This document shows, one piece after another, positions 47,250 to 55,785 of a stretch of 64,000 bases of DNA (positions are counted from its first letter, which is position 1; each line of letters begins with the position of its first letter). Where the stretch lies: contig BPIL01000009.1 of the NCBI GenBank assembly GCA_026004095.1, forward strand, positions 1-64,000, read 5' to 3'. Source of the stretch: Meiothermus sp. (GTDB lineage: Bacteria; Deinococcota; Deinococci; Deinococcales; Thermaceae). A model generated the notes under the pieces. The model saw only the letters and a program-made list of their open reading frames with translations. It did no database searches and was not told the DNA's origin. Position numbers and translations under genes: made by a program.

Positions 47250-49889
47250 TCATTCAACCCCGGCCAGCCGCCGCACCGCCCGCTGGTAGCCGAGCTGCCG
47301 CGGCCAGGGCCTTTCCCGCTCCTCGCGCTCCTTGGGCGCGGTGGTGAAGGTCCAGTAGCGCACCGGGTCGGCGTCCAGCCGGAGGATCCCCCCCTCGCCC
47401 CCCTCGCCCAGCTTGAGCCAGAGCATGAACTCGGCGTAGGCCCCGTTGACCTTGGTCATGCCGGGAAGCTGCTCGATCAGGGAGGGTGGGGCGGTCTGGA
47501 GGATGCGGGCGATCTGTTCCAGCACCTCCTCGTCCCCCGAGGCCCGGGTCACGTAGAACTGCGCCACGTTGGTGAGGATGGGGGCGGCGTGCTCGGCGGC
47601 GAAGTCGGCCAGGTTCTGGCTCACCGCCCAGGTGCCGATGCCCAGGGTGCGGCCCCGGCGGAAGAGGTCGTAGACGAACTCGGCGCTGTCGCGGTTCTTG
47701 AGCAGGTGCCAGGCCTCCTCCAGCACGATTACCTTGCGGGGGTAGACGGTCTTCTTGATCGCGTTCCACACCGCCTGCACGGTGGCCAGCATGGCCACGG
47801 CAAAGAAGTCCGGGTTGCCCTCGATCTCCTTGACCACGATGTAGACGAAGCGCTTCTCGGGGGCGATGCGGAAGGTGGAGGGGCCGTCAAAGAGGGCACC
47901 CAGGGCGGTGCGGCGGCTCCACTCGGCAAAAGCGTAGGAGAGCTTGAGGGCGATGGCCCGGGTCTCGTCGGTGACGGTCTTGCCGTCAATGGAGGAGAGG
48001 TTTTCCAGGGTCTCCACCAGGTCGCTTATGGTGGGCACGTTCTGGCCGAAGTCCACCACCCACCCGCTCTCCCCTTTGACCTGGCGGGAGAGCCGGTGGT
48101 AGGTCTGCTCGATGGCGGCCCGCAGGATGCGGTTCTCGATGGCCGGGTCGGCCCGCTGGGGGTTGCCCGGCACCATGGCCCGCAGCAGGGCGAAGACCTC
48201 GAGCTGCTTTTCCGGCCCCAGCTCGTAGGTGCCCGGCTCCAGGTGGAAGGGGTTGATCACGGTGGGGGAACCCGGCCCGAACTCCAAAAACTCCGCGTGC
48301 CCGTCCTCTTCCAGCACCTTGTACAGCCCCCAGTAGCTCCAGCGGTGCCGGTCAATGGCCACCGCCATGGTGTCGCCGGTCTTCAAGGACTCCACCAGCC
48401 GGTTCTGCACGTTGTAGCTCTTGCCGCCCCCGGAGGTGCCGATGGTCAGGCTGTTGTAGTTGGGCAGGCTGTCGTCGAAGGGGTCGTGGGTGATGGGGGT
48501 GAGCCAGCGGGTGAAGTAGAGCTCCTTGGGGTTTTTGGCCTCGTGCCGCCAGGGGCTCTGCCAGGGGATGAAGTGGACGGCCTGGGTCTCGGGGTACATG
48601 CGGGGGGCGCTGAGGGCCTGCCCCGAGAAGGGCGCGGCCTGCAACCAGGAGCGGAAGGTGCCGCGCTGCAAGCGGAGGAAGGGGTTGCCCTCGAAGCTGG
48701 AGGCCTTGGCCCAGAAACGGTCCATGCGCCGCTCGAGCTCCTTCTCGCTGGGATCCACCAGGATGAACAGGGCGTTGACGTTGTAGAGGTGATCCCCCGA
48801 CTGGCGGATGTAGCGGATGTACTCGGAAGCCTCCCGCGCCCCTTCCTCCGCGCCCACATCGGGGACGTCGGTGGCCCCGGCGGTGATGTACTGGTCGCGG
48901 AACTTGTAGCGCAGCCGCCCCTCGCCCTGCTCCTTGGAGAGTCGGGTGAAGTCCAGCACCACCCACAGCCGCTTGCCGGCAGCGTCCAGCAGCGGGGCCA
49001 ACATACCGAAGAAGGTCTCGTTGGGCACGTCGGCCAGGCGCCAAAACCCCAGCGTGTGCGAGCCGACCCGCAGGCGATCCCAGTAGCGGTTGTCCACCAT
49101 GGATCGCACCAGGGTGGAGCGCAGGGTTTTGCCGGGGTGGTTTTCCTCCTTGCTGAGGTTGCCGGGCACGTAGTCGAAGGTGGGCTGGTAGGGCGCGGTG
49201 GGTGTGGGCAGCGAAGGATTGAGGTATTCGAAGATCAGCCGGTAGAGGGCGTCCCCGCTGAGGAGGGTGGCCCGCAGACCGGCGGTTTGCAGAAGCTGCT
49301 GAAACAGGAACTTCTTGCGGTCGATCTCCTTGAGGAACCCGGCCAGCTCCTCCTGGTTGAAGGAAAAGTGCTTCTTGCCCTTGAGGAAAGGCAAGACCTC
49401 GGAAAGCAGGGCCACCGCGGGGGAAGCGACCCGGTAGCCCAGGCGGGGGGCGCCCACCGGCACACAGAAGTAGAAGCGGAAGTCGTTGAGCACCTTTTGC
49501 TCGGCCAGGTGCCGGGTGTTGTTGTACTGCGCCTCCCCCAGGTCGAACAGGAAGCCGTGTTCCACCTGGATGAGCTGCCGGTATCGCTCGAGTCCATGTA
49601 CGTTGCCTTCCTTGACCGAGATGATCAGGCGCAGGGTCTCCCCATCCTGACCGACCATGCGTAGAACCTGCTTGAGCCCCCTGAGCAGGACGGCCTGCTC
49701 GGAAGGGCCGTAGAGTTCCCCAGGGGGCATTTCGATTTCAAAGGCCACGTAGGCCCGTCCGTCGTCCAGAAAGACCGCATCGGCCAGTATCTCCCAGTAG
49801 GGCAGCATACTGACTAAAGAGGCCACCTGGTTGTCGGTGGCCCCGGTGGACTCCAAAAAGGGGTCGGTTGCTTTAGCGAGTTTTTTCAT
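47250..49889 (-). CDS. virB4: VirB4/TrbE-type conjugation ATPase
   Basis: 879 residues. The N-terminal domain (VASLVSMLPYWEILADAVFL) leads to the RecA-like ATPase with Walker A LTIGTSGGGKSYNVQNRLVE, Walker B RKVIVLEEAWHLLKNRD, and FRRGRTLGIGTWAVSQNLAD with the catalytic Gln. It powers assembly and substrate transfer. The length is normal for VirB4/TraC. It overlaps the VirB3 gene by 17 bp. Confidence 0.94.
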   Translation of the reverse strand: MKKLAKATDPFLESTGATDNQVASLVSMLPYWEILADAVFLDDGRAYVAFEIEMPPGELYGPSEQAVLLRGLKQVLRMVGQDGETLRLIISVKEGNVHGLERYRQLIQVEHGFLFDLGEAQYNNTRHLAEQKVLNDFRFYFCVPVGAPRLGYRVASPAVALLSEVLPFLKGKKHFSFNQEELAGFLKEIDRKKFLFQQLLQTAGLRATLLSGDALYRLIFEYLNPSLPTPTAPYQPTFDYVPGNLSKEENHPGKTLRSTLVRSMVDNRYWDRLRVGSHTLGFWRLADVPNETFFGMLAPLLDAAGKRLWVVLDFTRLSKEQGEGRLRYKFRDQYITAGATDVPDVGAEEGAREASEYIRYIRQSGDHLYNVNALFILVDPSEKELERRMDRFWAKASSFEGNPFLRLQRGTFRSWLQAAPFSGQALSAPRMYPETQAVHFIPWQSPWRHEAKNPKELYFTRWLTPITHDPFDDSLPNYNSLTIGTSGGGKSYNVQNRLVESLKTGDTMAVAIDRHRWSYWGLYKVLEEDGHAEFLEFGPGSPTVINPFHLEPGTYELGPEKQLEVFALLRAMVPGNPQRADPAIENRILRAAIEQTYHRLSRQVKGESGWVVDFGQNVPTISDLVETLENLSSIDGKTVTDETRAIALKLSYAFAEWSRRTALGALFDGPSTFRIAPEKRFVYIVVKEIEGNPDFFAVAMLATVQAVWNAIKKTVYPRKVIVLEEAWHLLKNRDSAEFVYDLFRRGRTLGIGTWAVSQNLADFAAEHAAPILTNVAQFYVTRASGDEEVLEQIARILQTAPPSLIEQLPGMTKVNGAYAEFMLWLKLGEGGEGGILRLDADPVRYWTFTTAPKEREERERPWPRQLGYQRAVRRLAGVE

Positions 49890-50202
49890 TGCTTTTGACG
49901 ACCAGAGGAATCACCACCGTATCGGGACGGTGCTCGTAGAAGTTTTGCTGGCTCAGGTACCAGGCCAGCATCTGGGCCCCGCTGTCATAGGGCAGGATGC
50001 GCTGGTAAAAGCGCAGGCCCACATAGTACAGGCCGAACCCCAGGCCCATGCCCACCAGGGTGAGGGCGGGGTTGGAGAACGCGGCGTTGAGGCCAAAGCC
50101 CACCAGCCCCCCCAGGGTGCCCCCGCCCATGAGGTCGTACCAGGTGATGTTGAAGATCACGTAGTTGGGCTGATCCAGGCGAAAGGAGCGCATCTGGAGC
50201 AT
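49873..50202 (-). CDS. VirB3/TrbD-like membrane protein
   Basis: 109 residues: FRLDQPNYVIFNITWYDLMG, then two transmembrane helices (GGTLGGLVGFGLNAAFS; ALTLVGMGLGFGLYYVGLRF). Its size, two helices and position directly before virB4 fit VirB3/TrbD. It is expected to anchor VirB4 at the membrane. Confidence 0.8.
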   Translation of the reverse strand: MLQMRSFRLDQPNYVIFNITWYDLMGGGTLGGLVGFGLNAAFSNPALTLVGMGLGFGLYYVGLRFYQRILPYDSGAQMLAWYLSQQNFYEHRPDTVVIPLVVKSNEKTR

Positions 50203-50205
50203 GGC

Positions 50206-50745
50206 TTATTGGCACAGGGCCCCGATGTTTGCGGGTGCTGTCATACCAGCTTTGGTATAGGCGCTGCCGATGAACACGCCCACGGCGGCGAAGAGCAGCA
50301 CCGAGAACGCGACCCCGGCCAGCCCACCTATCAACCAGTTTCCGGCCGCCCGGTTTTGCAAAGCCTTGAGAATGCCGCCGATGGCGATGCTGACGATGGA
50401 CAGAACAAAAAGGATGGGCACCACCGCATTGCGCACTGCACAGGCACCTCTTCTGGCCGGGTCTCCCAGCTGGTTGATGGCGTTGGTGATGTCGTCCTGT
50501 GCATACCCATCAACCATGAAGGCTAGGGGCACGACAGCAAGACCCAGCTTGAACACCTGGGCACTGGTGTATACGAAACCCAGCGCTGCATCTTCCAGTG
50601 CAGACTTTGGCGTGTAGGTCTTGTTGAGGCGGGCTTCGGCCCGGTAGAAAAATTGCACCGGACGGCTCTTTTCAACGAGCGCAGCCCCCTTTTGAATAGC
50701 TTTTTGACACCAGAACCAGAGACTAAGCGAAAAGTTTTTGTGCAT
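50206..50745 (-). CDS. VirB2/TrbC-like pilin precursor
   Basis: 179 residues from ATG 50745 with GGAGG upstream. The N-terminus is unusually long; a signal-like helix (VFKLGLAVVPLAFMVDGYAQ) ends about residue 97. Two hydrophobic helices follow (VVPILFVLSIVSIAIGGILK; WLIGGLAGVAFSVLLFAAVG), the topology of VirB2/TrbC pilins. Cys residues near both ends (GACAV; GALCQ) could form a disulphide. It lies before VirB3 and VirB4. Confidence 0.78.
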   Translation of the reverse strand: MHKNFSLSLWFWCQKAIQKGAALVEKSRPVQFFYRAEARLNKTYTPKSALEDAALGFVYTSAQVFKLGLAVVPLAFMVDGYAQDDITNAINQLGDPARRGACAVRNAVVPILFVLSIVSIAIGGILKALQNRAAGNWLIGGLAGVAFSVLLFAAVGVFIGSAYTKAGMTAPANIGALCQ

Positions 50746-50790
50746 AAAACCTCCGGGGTTTATTATAGGGCCATGGTACTCTCTGAGCAA
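50738..50790. promoter_or_regulatory. Bidirectional promoter with shared -10 for virB10 and virB2 operons
   Basis: Plus strand: TTGTGC (50738-50743), 17 bp, TATTAT (50761-50766), then 6 nt and ATG 50773. Minus strand: TTGCTC (50790-50785), 17 bp, TATAAT (50767-50762), then the leader with GGAGG and ATG 50745. The two -10 boxes occupy the same bases, which is possible because the sequence is near symmetrical. AAAAGTTTTTG, the shared element, is at 50731-50740. Confidence 0.75.
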
Positions 50791-52278
50791 CTGATGCAGC
50801 AGATTGAGGCCGCCTGGGGGAAAGCTGTTCCCGGCGATATGTCCCGGCCTGAGTGGGCGGAAATGATTCGCTTCTTGCAGGTGAGCCACCCCGAGCTGGC
50901 CGCCCGGGTCTATGCGGAAATTTCCGGCAACGCCGACGAGGAGGTGGCCGAGGTGCACGACCAGCTCCAGGCCCAGAGCCGGGCCAAGCAGGTGGTGCAG
51001 AAGGCGGGGGGGCTCAAGGATGAGCAGGGCCGGGTGGTGCCGTCGCGCACCAAAGGCCTGCTGTGGCTCTTTGGCCTGCTGGGGCTGGCGCTGATCCCGC
51101 TGTCCATCTGGATTCTGGGCCCGGTGATGGCCAGCATGTTTGGCGGCAGCCCGCCCAGCGCGGTCAGCCAGCCGCAGGAATCGCCCAAGCCGGAGGTGGC
51201 CCCGCCCCCGGTGGCCCCGGTGGAGCAACCGACGCAACCACAACCTGTGGAGACGGGGGCGGCGGCCAGCCCCATCCTGCCCCCGCCCCCGGAGCAGACC
51301 ACCTCGGATATTCCCAGCTATCCCCAGCCGGCCCCCGCCTCGAGCGCGCCCCCTGCGCCTAACCTGCCACCACCACCGCCCCCGCCTCCGGCGGGGAATG
51401 CCAGCGTGGCGGCCTTTCCCAAAGGCGAGCAGCTGGCTGCGGCCAGCAAGCCCATCGAGGGCCAGTATGCGGTGGGCGCGGCGGTGCAGCCGGCGGGCAG
51501 CTACAGCCCCGCGGCCCCCAGCGGGGGGGCGGTGCTGAGCGAAAGCCGCAGCACCGGGGCCAGCTTTGCCGCCGCCTCGAGCGCCGGGGCTGCCGGGTTT
51601 GCGACGGCGACTGAGGCCCCGAGCGCCCCGGCTCCTTCGCCGGGGGAGGCCTTGAAGCAGGAGATCAACGCCGCGCGGAATGCCCAGGTGGGGGCCCCGG
51701 TGAACTTTGCCGACCGGCTGGATCAGATGGTGCGCCGAACCGTGGAGGATCTGCGGCCCGGCACGGTGGTGGCGGCAGAGGTGGTGGCCGCGCCCTTGCT
51801 GGCCCAGGGCCTCAACGAGGCCCCGGTGCTGCTGAAGGACGAACAGGGCCGGATGTGGCTGGGTCTGGCCCGCCTGGCCGGGGCCAGCAGCCGGATCGAG
51901 CTGGAGCTGTCGCGGGTCTTTGTGGGTCGGGACGGGTATCTGAACGTGAAGGCCCGCGGCCTGGCCACCGACGGCACCTATGCGGTGGCCGCCAAGGTCG
52001 AGGATGTGGCCCCTTCGCTGGCGCCCGACCTGTTGCGCGCCGCCATTTCCGGCCTCTCCGGCTACCTGAGCGACCTGCGCAACGCCCAGCGCTTTACCCT
52101 GGGGCCCGACGGCAAGGTGGCGGTGGAGAAGGAGGCCCCGCCGGTGGAGTACCAGATCCTGGGCAACATCGCCAACCTGTTCAACCTGCCCCAGGGTCAG
52201 GCGGCGCTGGTGCGGGTGTTCCGCCTCGAGCGGGGCCAGCCGGTGGAGATCCTGGTGCTGGAGGTGCTGGCCGAATGA
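50773..52278 (+). CDS. VirB10/TrbI-like protein
   Basis: 501 residues from leaderless ATG 50773. A cytoplasmic N-terminus is followed by one transmembrane helix (TKGLLWLFGLLGLALIPLSI), a long Pro-rich linker (NLPPPPPPPPAGN) and a C-terminal domain (RPGTVVAAEVVAAPLLAQGL, then LNVKARGLATDGTYAVAAKV). This is the VirB10/TrbI plan, spanning from inner membrane toward the outer layer. It is divergent from the virB2-virB4 operon. Confidence 0.82.
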   Translation: MVLSEQLMQQIEAAWGKAVPGDMSRPEWAEMIRFLQVSHPELAARVYAEISGNADEEVAEVHDQLQAQSRAKQVVQKAGGLKDEQGRVVPSRTKGLLWLFGLLGLALIPLSIWILGPVMASMFGGSPPSAVSQPQESPKPEVAPPPVAPVEQPTQPQPVETGAAASPILPPPPEQTTSDIPSYPQPAPASSAPPAPNLPPPPPPPPAGNASVAAFPKGEQLAAASKPIEGQYAVGAAVQPAGSYSPAAPSGGAVLSESRSTGASFAAASSAGAAGFATATEAPSAPAPSPGEALKQEINAARNAQVGAPVNFADRLDQMVRRTVEDLRPGTVVAAEVVAAPLLAQGLNEAPVLLKDEQGRMWLGLARLAGASSRIELELSRVFVGRDGYLNVKARGLATDGTYAVAAKVEDVAPSLAPDLLRAAISGLSGYLSDLRNAQRFTLGPDGKVAVEKEAPPVEYQILGNIANLFNLPQGQAALVRVFRLERGQPVEILVLEVLAE

Positions 52279-52784
52279 GCGAGGGCGTGGTGCTGGATAC
52301 CGACTGGGCGGTGTTTGCCCACCGTCTGTCCACCCCCGGGGAGGGGCGGCCCTTGGAGCTTTTCACCGCTTACGGGCGTTATGAGGTGGTGGCCCATCCG
52401 CTGGTGGCGGATTACAACGACGCCATGCTCCTGCACCTGGCGGTGCTGGCCGAGCTGCGCCTCACCCTGGGGGTGGCGGCCTGGCGCTGGACGGTGTTGC
52501 AGGATGAGGCGGTGGATTACGCCGGGGGCAAGCCGGATGCGGTGTACGTGCCGGCGGCCAACGCCCTGTGCGCAGCGGAGGTGGATCTGGGCTTTTATTC
52601 CCTGGAGCGGGTGCGTAAGAAGCTCAAGGCCTTTACCCGCTACCAAAGCAGCGTCTGGGGGGTGATCTCCAGCCGCCGGGCCGCCTATTTGCACCGGGTG
52701 GCTAGCGAGCTGGGGTTGCCGCCGCCGCAGGTGATGGTGCTTCCCCTTCCGGGGAAATCCCTGCTAACAGCGCAAGCCGTGTAG
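52275..52784 (+). CDS. Replication-relaxation-like protein
   Basis: 169 residues, ATGA overlap with the virB10-like gene. It has AHPLVADYNDAMLLHLAVLA, GGKPDAVYVPAANALCAAEV and ERVRKKLKAFTRYQSSVWGV. The order HD/N, PDxxx, ExD and KxxxY follows the replication-relaxation family (PD-(D/E)XK-like) of mobile elements. Family assignment is tentative. It overlaps the convergent gene by 83 bp. Confidence 0.5.
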   Translation: MSEGVVLDTDWAVFAHRLSTPGEGRPLELFTAYGRYEVVAHPLVADYNDAMLLHLAVLAELRLTLGVAAWRWTVLQDEAVDYAGGKPDAVYVPAANALCAAEVDLGFYSLERVRKKLKAFTRYQSSVWGVISSRRAAYLHRVASELGLPPPQVMVLPLPGKSLLTAQAV

Positions 52785-53181
52785 GCGTGGTGCGCCACCA
52801 GTCCATCAGCTGTGCGGGGGCAGGCAGCAAGCGCCTGCCCTCAAAGGTTTTTCGCCCGGAATGGCGGGCCAGGTATTGGCGGTAGGCCACCGGCTGCACC
52901 AGGCCCTGCCGGGCGAAATACAGAAGACCGGCGTTCTCAAAGAGATACCGCCAGCCTTCCTGCTGGTAAAGGTACTCGCAGAGGATGCGCTTGGTCAGCC
53001 GGTTTAGCAGGCCCTCATGGGACAGGCGACGCCAGCGCCGCTCGTTGGGCACGTACAGGTAGCCCCGGCGGGACTCCCGCACCGCTAGCCGGGGCAATAG
53101 TCCCACCGGGATGCGATGAATATCCCCTCCGGGCTGGAGGGGGCCATAGGTTTCGATGTACTGGAGGTACGCCTCAATCAT
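52702..53181 (-). CDS. Hypothetical protein
   Basis: 159 residues: IEAYLQYIETYGPLQPGGDI, then RRWRRLSHEGLLNRLTKRIL and LYFARQGLVQPVAYRQYLAR. The start overlaps the upstream stop by 4 bp, supporting it as real. The last residues (Pro/Ala-rich) overlap the plus-strand gene. No family is recognised; the basic composition could indicate DNA binding. Confidence 0.6.
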   Translation of the reverse strand: MIEAYLQYIETYGPLQPGGDIHRIPVGLLPRLAVRESRRGYLYVPNERRWRRLSHEGLLNRLTKRILCEYLYQQEGWRYLFENAGLLYFARQGLVQPVAYRQYLARHSGRKTFEGRRLLPAPAQLMDWWRTTPTRLALLAGISPEGEAPSPAAAATPAR

Positions 53182-54269
53182 GGCTTGAGCAGGCGGGGAA
53201 AACCAACCGCATCCTCGACCTTATACCCTTCGATCAGGCCCTCCCAGTAGGTGTTGACCTGGGCGCCCACCTTGATCACCGGGATGGGGATGGGGATGGG
53301 CACCGGCACGCCCACCTGGGTAATGCAGCTGACCGTGAAGGTCAGGCTGCGGGGACTGGTCTCGCTGACCAGGTTGCTCTTGAGCTTCAGCACCGGCAGC
53401 AGGCCGTAGATCTCGTAGTCGTTCTTGGAGGCCAGCCCGGCCTCGCCCTGGGGCTTGGGCCCCTGGTTCTTGCCGGCCCAGTAGTGGTTCTTCCCGGAAG
53501 GGTGCACCGAGCCTCGAGCTACCACCTTCTTCTTGGCCTCCTCCAGCGCCTGGATGCCCGGCGGCTCATACCCGCCCTGGTTGGTCTGGCGGCCCAGCTC
53601 CTGGCGGGTCTGGATCTGGCCCGGCTTGGCCTGTTCGTAGTAGGTGCGGGCAAAGGACTTGATGCCCAACCCCTTTTGCACCAGCTCCTCCCACCTGCCC
53701 TGGGCGTTGGCGTCCTCCACCGGGATAAAGGCCGCACCGCCACCGGGAATGCGGTAGTCCATCCACAGCAGGGTCTTGGGGGCTTCCTTTTCCAGCGCCT
53801 TGTTGATCTCCTCGAGGTAGTCCCGCAGGTAAACGGTGTTGGCGTGCAGCATGACCTTGGCGTAGCGGGTCATCAGCTCCTGCACGTCCAGATAGAAGGA
53901 GGGGCAGGCCAGGGGATACCAGGGCACCGGGTTGGTGGGGATGTCGCCGTCGCAGAAGTCGTCCTTGGCGAGCTTCTTGTTCTTGTCGTTGTCCCATACC
54001 CCCAGGGTGTCGTCGGTCTGCTCCTTGCAGGCCGCCTGGCCGTGCAGCGCGGCATTGAGCCGGTAGAACACCCGGGCGTCGTAGCGGTTCCAGGCTTCCG
54101 ACACGGCCCGCTCGATCTTTTCGGCTTTCTCCTTGCTGATGTAGGGCACCTGCACCGCCCGCTTGCTCTGGGTGTCCTCAAACTCCGAGCCTTCCTTGAG
54201 GATGACCGAGAGCATGGGCGTGGCGGCGGCCAGGCCCAGGAACACGAACAGCACCCCCAGCCGTTTCAT
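53178..54269 (-). CDS. Exported T4SS-region protein
   Basis: 363 residues with a signal peptide (KRLGVLFVFLGLAAATPMLS). Five cysteines (for example HGQAACKEQ, DFCDGD, PLACPSF) suggest disulphides. VPVPIPIPIPVIKVGAQVNT is a Pro/Ile repeat near the end. It may be an envelope component comparable in place to TraU/TraW-type proteins, but no homology is recognised. Confidence 0.6.
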   Translation of the reverse strand: MKRLGVLFVFLGLAAATPMLSVILKEGSEFEDTQSKRAVQVPYISKEKAEKIERAVSEAWNRYDARVFYRLNAALHGQAACKEQTDDTLGVWDNDKNKKLAKDDFCDGDIPTNPVPWYPLACPSFYLDVQELMTRYAKVMLHANTVYLRDYLEEINKALEKEAPKTLLWMDYRIPGGGAAFIPVEDANAQGRWEELVQKGLGIKSFARTYYEQAKPGQIQTRQELGRQTNQGGYEPPGIQALEEAKKKVVARGSVHPSGKNHYWAGKNQGPKPQGEAGLASKNDYEIYGLLPVLKLKSNLVSETSPRSLTFTVSCITQVGVPVPIPIPIPVIKVGAQVNTYWEGLIEGYKVEDAVGFPRLLKP

Positions 54270-55033
54270 CAGGGGTTGACCTCAATGCCCCGGGCAGGCC
54301 GGGGGCTGTCGCTCAGGTCGAACACTGCCCGGATGTTGTAGAGCGCCCCGGTCTTTTCGTTCTGGGCCTGCACGGTCATCTCGAGCAGCCCTCCCGCGGC
54401 CCGGGGGATGTTGATCTGGAACTCCTGGCTTTCCAGCGGCCCGATTTTGTCGCTAAGGAGCTTGCGGTAGGCCAGGTAGTCCAGGGGTCGGTTGTTTTGG
54501 GCGATGCGGATGGTGCTGGGGTTGATGATCAGGTTGTCCAGGGCTAGGTTTTGCAGGTTGAGCCGCACCTCGGCCACCTGGCCGCGCAACACCCCCGTGC
54601 CGCCGATGCGCAAGGACTCGTAGCGGAAGCTGCCCAGGTTCCCGGTTGGCTGGGTGGTAGGGGTGCTCAGGCTTACCGCCGGGCGTTGCTCGTTCACCAC
54701 ATAGCGCCGGGGCTGGCCCCGCTCCACCACCTTGATCAGGAAGAGCATGGCATAGCCCTTGGAGCGGATGATCAGGTCGGTCTCCCCGGCGCGTTCCTTG
54801 GGGAAGATCACCATCAGGTTGCTGCTGGTTTTGATGTCCACCAGGCCGCTGTTGCCCACGAACTGATCCCCGATGGGGGCGAAGAACTCCACCAGGGTGG
54901 TGTAGCCCGGGGAGACCTCCAGCACCGCCGGGGCGATTTGCAGATCCTGGGCGTAGAGGTTGCTGACGGCAAGAGGGGTCTTCTGGGCCAGGCCGCTGGC
55001 CAGCAGGAGCAGGGCGAAGGCGAGGATTCTCAT
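54269..55033 (-). CDS. Exported beta-rich protein, VirB9-like
   Basis: 254 residues from ATG 55033 with signal peptide RILAFALLLLASGLAQ. LEVSPGYTTLVEFFAPIGDQ, then VDIKTSSNLMVIFPKERAGE and YAMLFLIKVVERGQPRRYVV resemble the N-terminal beta domain of VirB9/TrbG. A second domain follows (LRIGGTGVLRGQVAEVRLNL). TAAAAT stands 8 nt upstream, so it may be leaderless. Confidence 0.6.
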   Translation of the reverse strand: MRILAFALLLLASGLAQKTPLAVSNLYAQDLQIAPAVLEVSPGYTTLVEFFAPIGDQFVGNSGLVDIKTSSNLMVIFPKERAGETDLIIRSKGYAMLFLIKVVERGQPRRYVVNEQRPAVSLSTPTTQPTGNLGSFRYESLRIGGTGVLRGQVAEVRLNLQNLALDNLIINPSTIRIAQNNRPLDYLAYRKLLSDKIGPLESQEFQINIPRAAGGLLEMTVQAQNEKTGALYNIRAVFDLSDSPRPARGIEVNP

Positions 55034-55041
55034 ACGAAAAG

Positions 55042-55119
55042 ATTTTACATGATTCGGGGGGAGAGGCAAGAGCAGGCACTACAGGCCCGCTTGTCAAGGT
55101 AAGTTTTCGATGATAACAT
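55042..55119. promoter_or_regulatory. Divergent promoters: VirB9-like operon and pilin operon
   Basis: Minus: TTGCCT, 16 bp, TAAAAT (55047-55042), with AAAATCTTTTCG (variant of the shared element) beside it. Plus: TTGTCA (55091-55096), 17 bp, TAACAT (55114-55119), then 6 nt and GTG 55126. Confidence 0.7.
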
Positions 55120-55125
55120 TTTTTC

Positions 55126-55287
55126 GTGTCCGGTTTTTTTGTTCTGCAAGTTTTTCTGTCGCTGATCTCGCTGGCCTCGGTGGTGTTTATGGCCTACCTG
55201 GCCTACCGCCTGGTGCGGGCGGTGGAGTCCGGGGTAGCGGCCCAGGAACAGATTGCCAGGGCGCTAGAGCGGGCACGGAAGGACTAA
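55126..55287 (+). CDS. 53-residue single-pass membrane protein
   Basis: From leaderless GTG 55126: SGFFVLQVFLSLISLASVVF forms a transmembrane helix, then AYLAYRLVRAVESGVAAQEQ and a basic end. A consensus promoter stands directly upstream. It precedes the pseudopilin gene by 24 bp and may be a pilus assembly accessory. Confidence 0.65.
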   Translation: MSGFFVLQVFLSLISLASVVFMAYLAYRLVRAVESGVAAQEQIARALERARKD

Positions 55288-55311
55288 GGCACCGGAACGA
55301 AAGGAGCAACC

Positions 55312-55737
55312 GTGAAAGGAATGAAGGCAAAAGGCTTTACGTTGATCGAGATGATCGCCGTCATCGGCATCATCCTGGTGCTGGTGGTGGCACTGGTGCC
55401 GCGCATGGAAGCCAACCGGCGGGCATCCACCGATCAGATTGTGGCGGGGTATCTGCGGGAGGTGCAGAAATACCAGGAAATGTACTATGGTTTCAACCGC
55501 TCTTACGCCGACGAGCTGTCTGATCTGACCAGCCTGACCCCGCCCCTGGACAGCCCTCCCAACGGCGTGACGGTGAACTTCATCACCACCGGGGTGAGCT
55601 ACAACCGTGACTACTGCGTGGTGGCCGGTACCGCCGCCGGGCAGTATTGGTTCCAGCTCACCTCCAAAGGGGCCCGTCCGGTGACCTCGGCGCCCGCCAC
55701 GGGGGACGCCCCCACCGCTTGCGACCCCAACCTCTAA
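55312..55737 (+). CDS. Type IV pilin-like protein
   Basis: 141 residues from GTG 55312 behind AAAGGAG. The prepilin motif KGFTLIEM, then IAVIGIILVLVVALVPRMEA has the conserved Gly cleavage site and Glu5. A globular domain with two Cys (DYCVVAG; TACDPNL) follows. It is processed by prepilin peptidase and incorporated into a pilus or pseudopilus. Confidence 0.9.
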   Translation: MKGMKAKGFTLIEMIAVIGIILVLVVALVPRMEANRRASTDQIVAGYLREVQKYQEMYYGFNRSYADELSDLTSLTPPLDSPPNGVTVNFITTGVSYNRDYCVVAGTAAGQYWFQLTSKGARPVTSAPATGDAPTACDPNL

Positions 55738-55752
55738 GCCTCCTGGAAGAGC

Positions 55753-55785
55753 AACCCCCGGCTAGGCAGCCGGGGGTTCTTTTTT
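55753..55785. terminator. Intrinsic terminator between pilin and LRV genes
   Basis: An 11-bp perfect stem (55753-55763 with 55768-55778, loop AGGC) is followed by CTTTTTT on the plus strand. It ends the pilin transcript and lies at the stop of the convergent LRV gene. Confidence 0.85.

Noticed and set aside
45988-47253. One 421-residue ORF across the hairpin block
   Set aside because: Its last two thirds are Gly/Pro/Arg-rich and read antisense-like across two better frames with overlapping stop and start codons, and across a terminator.
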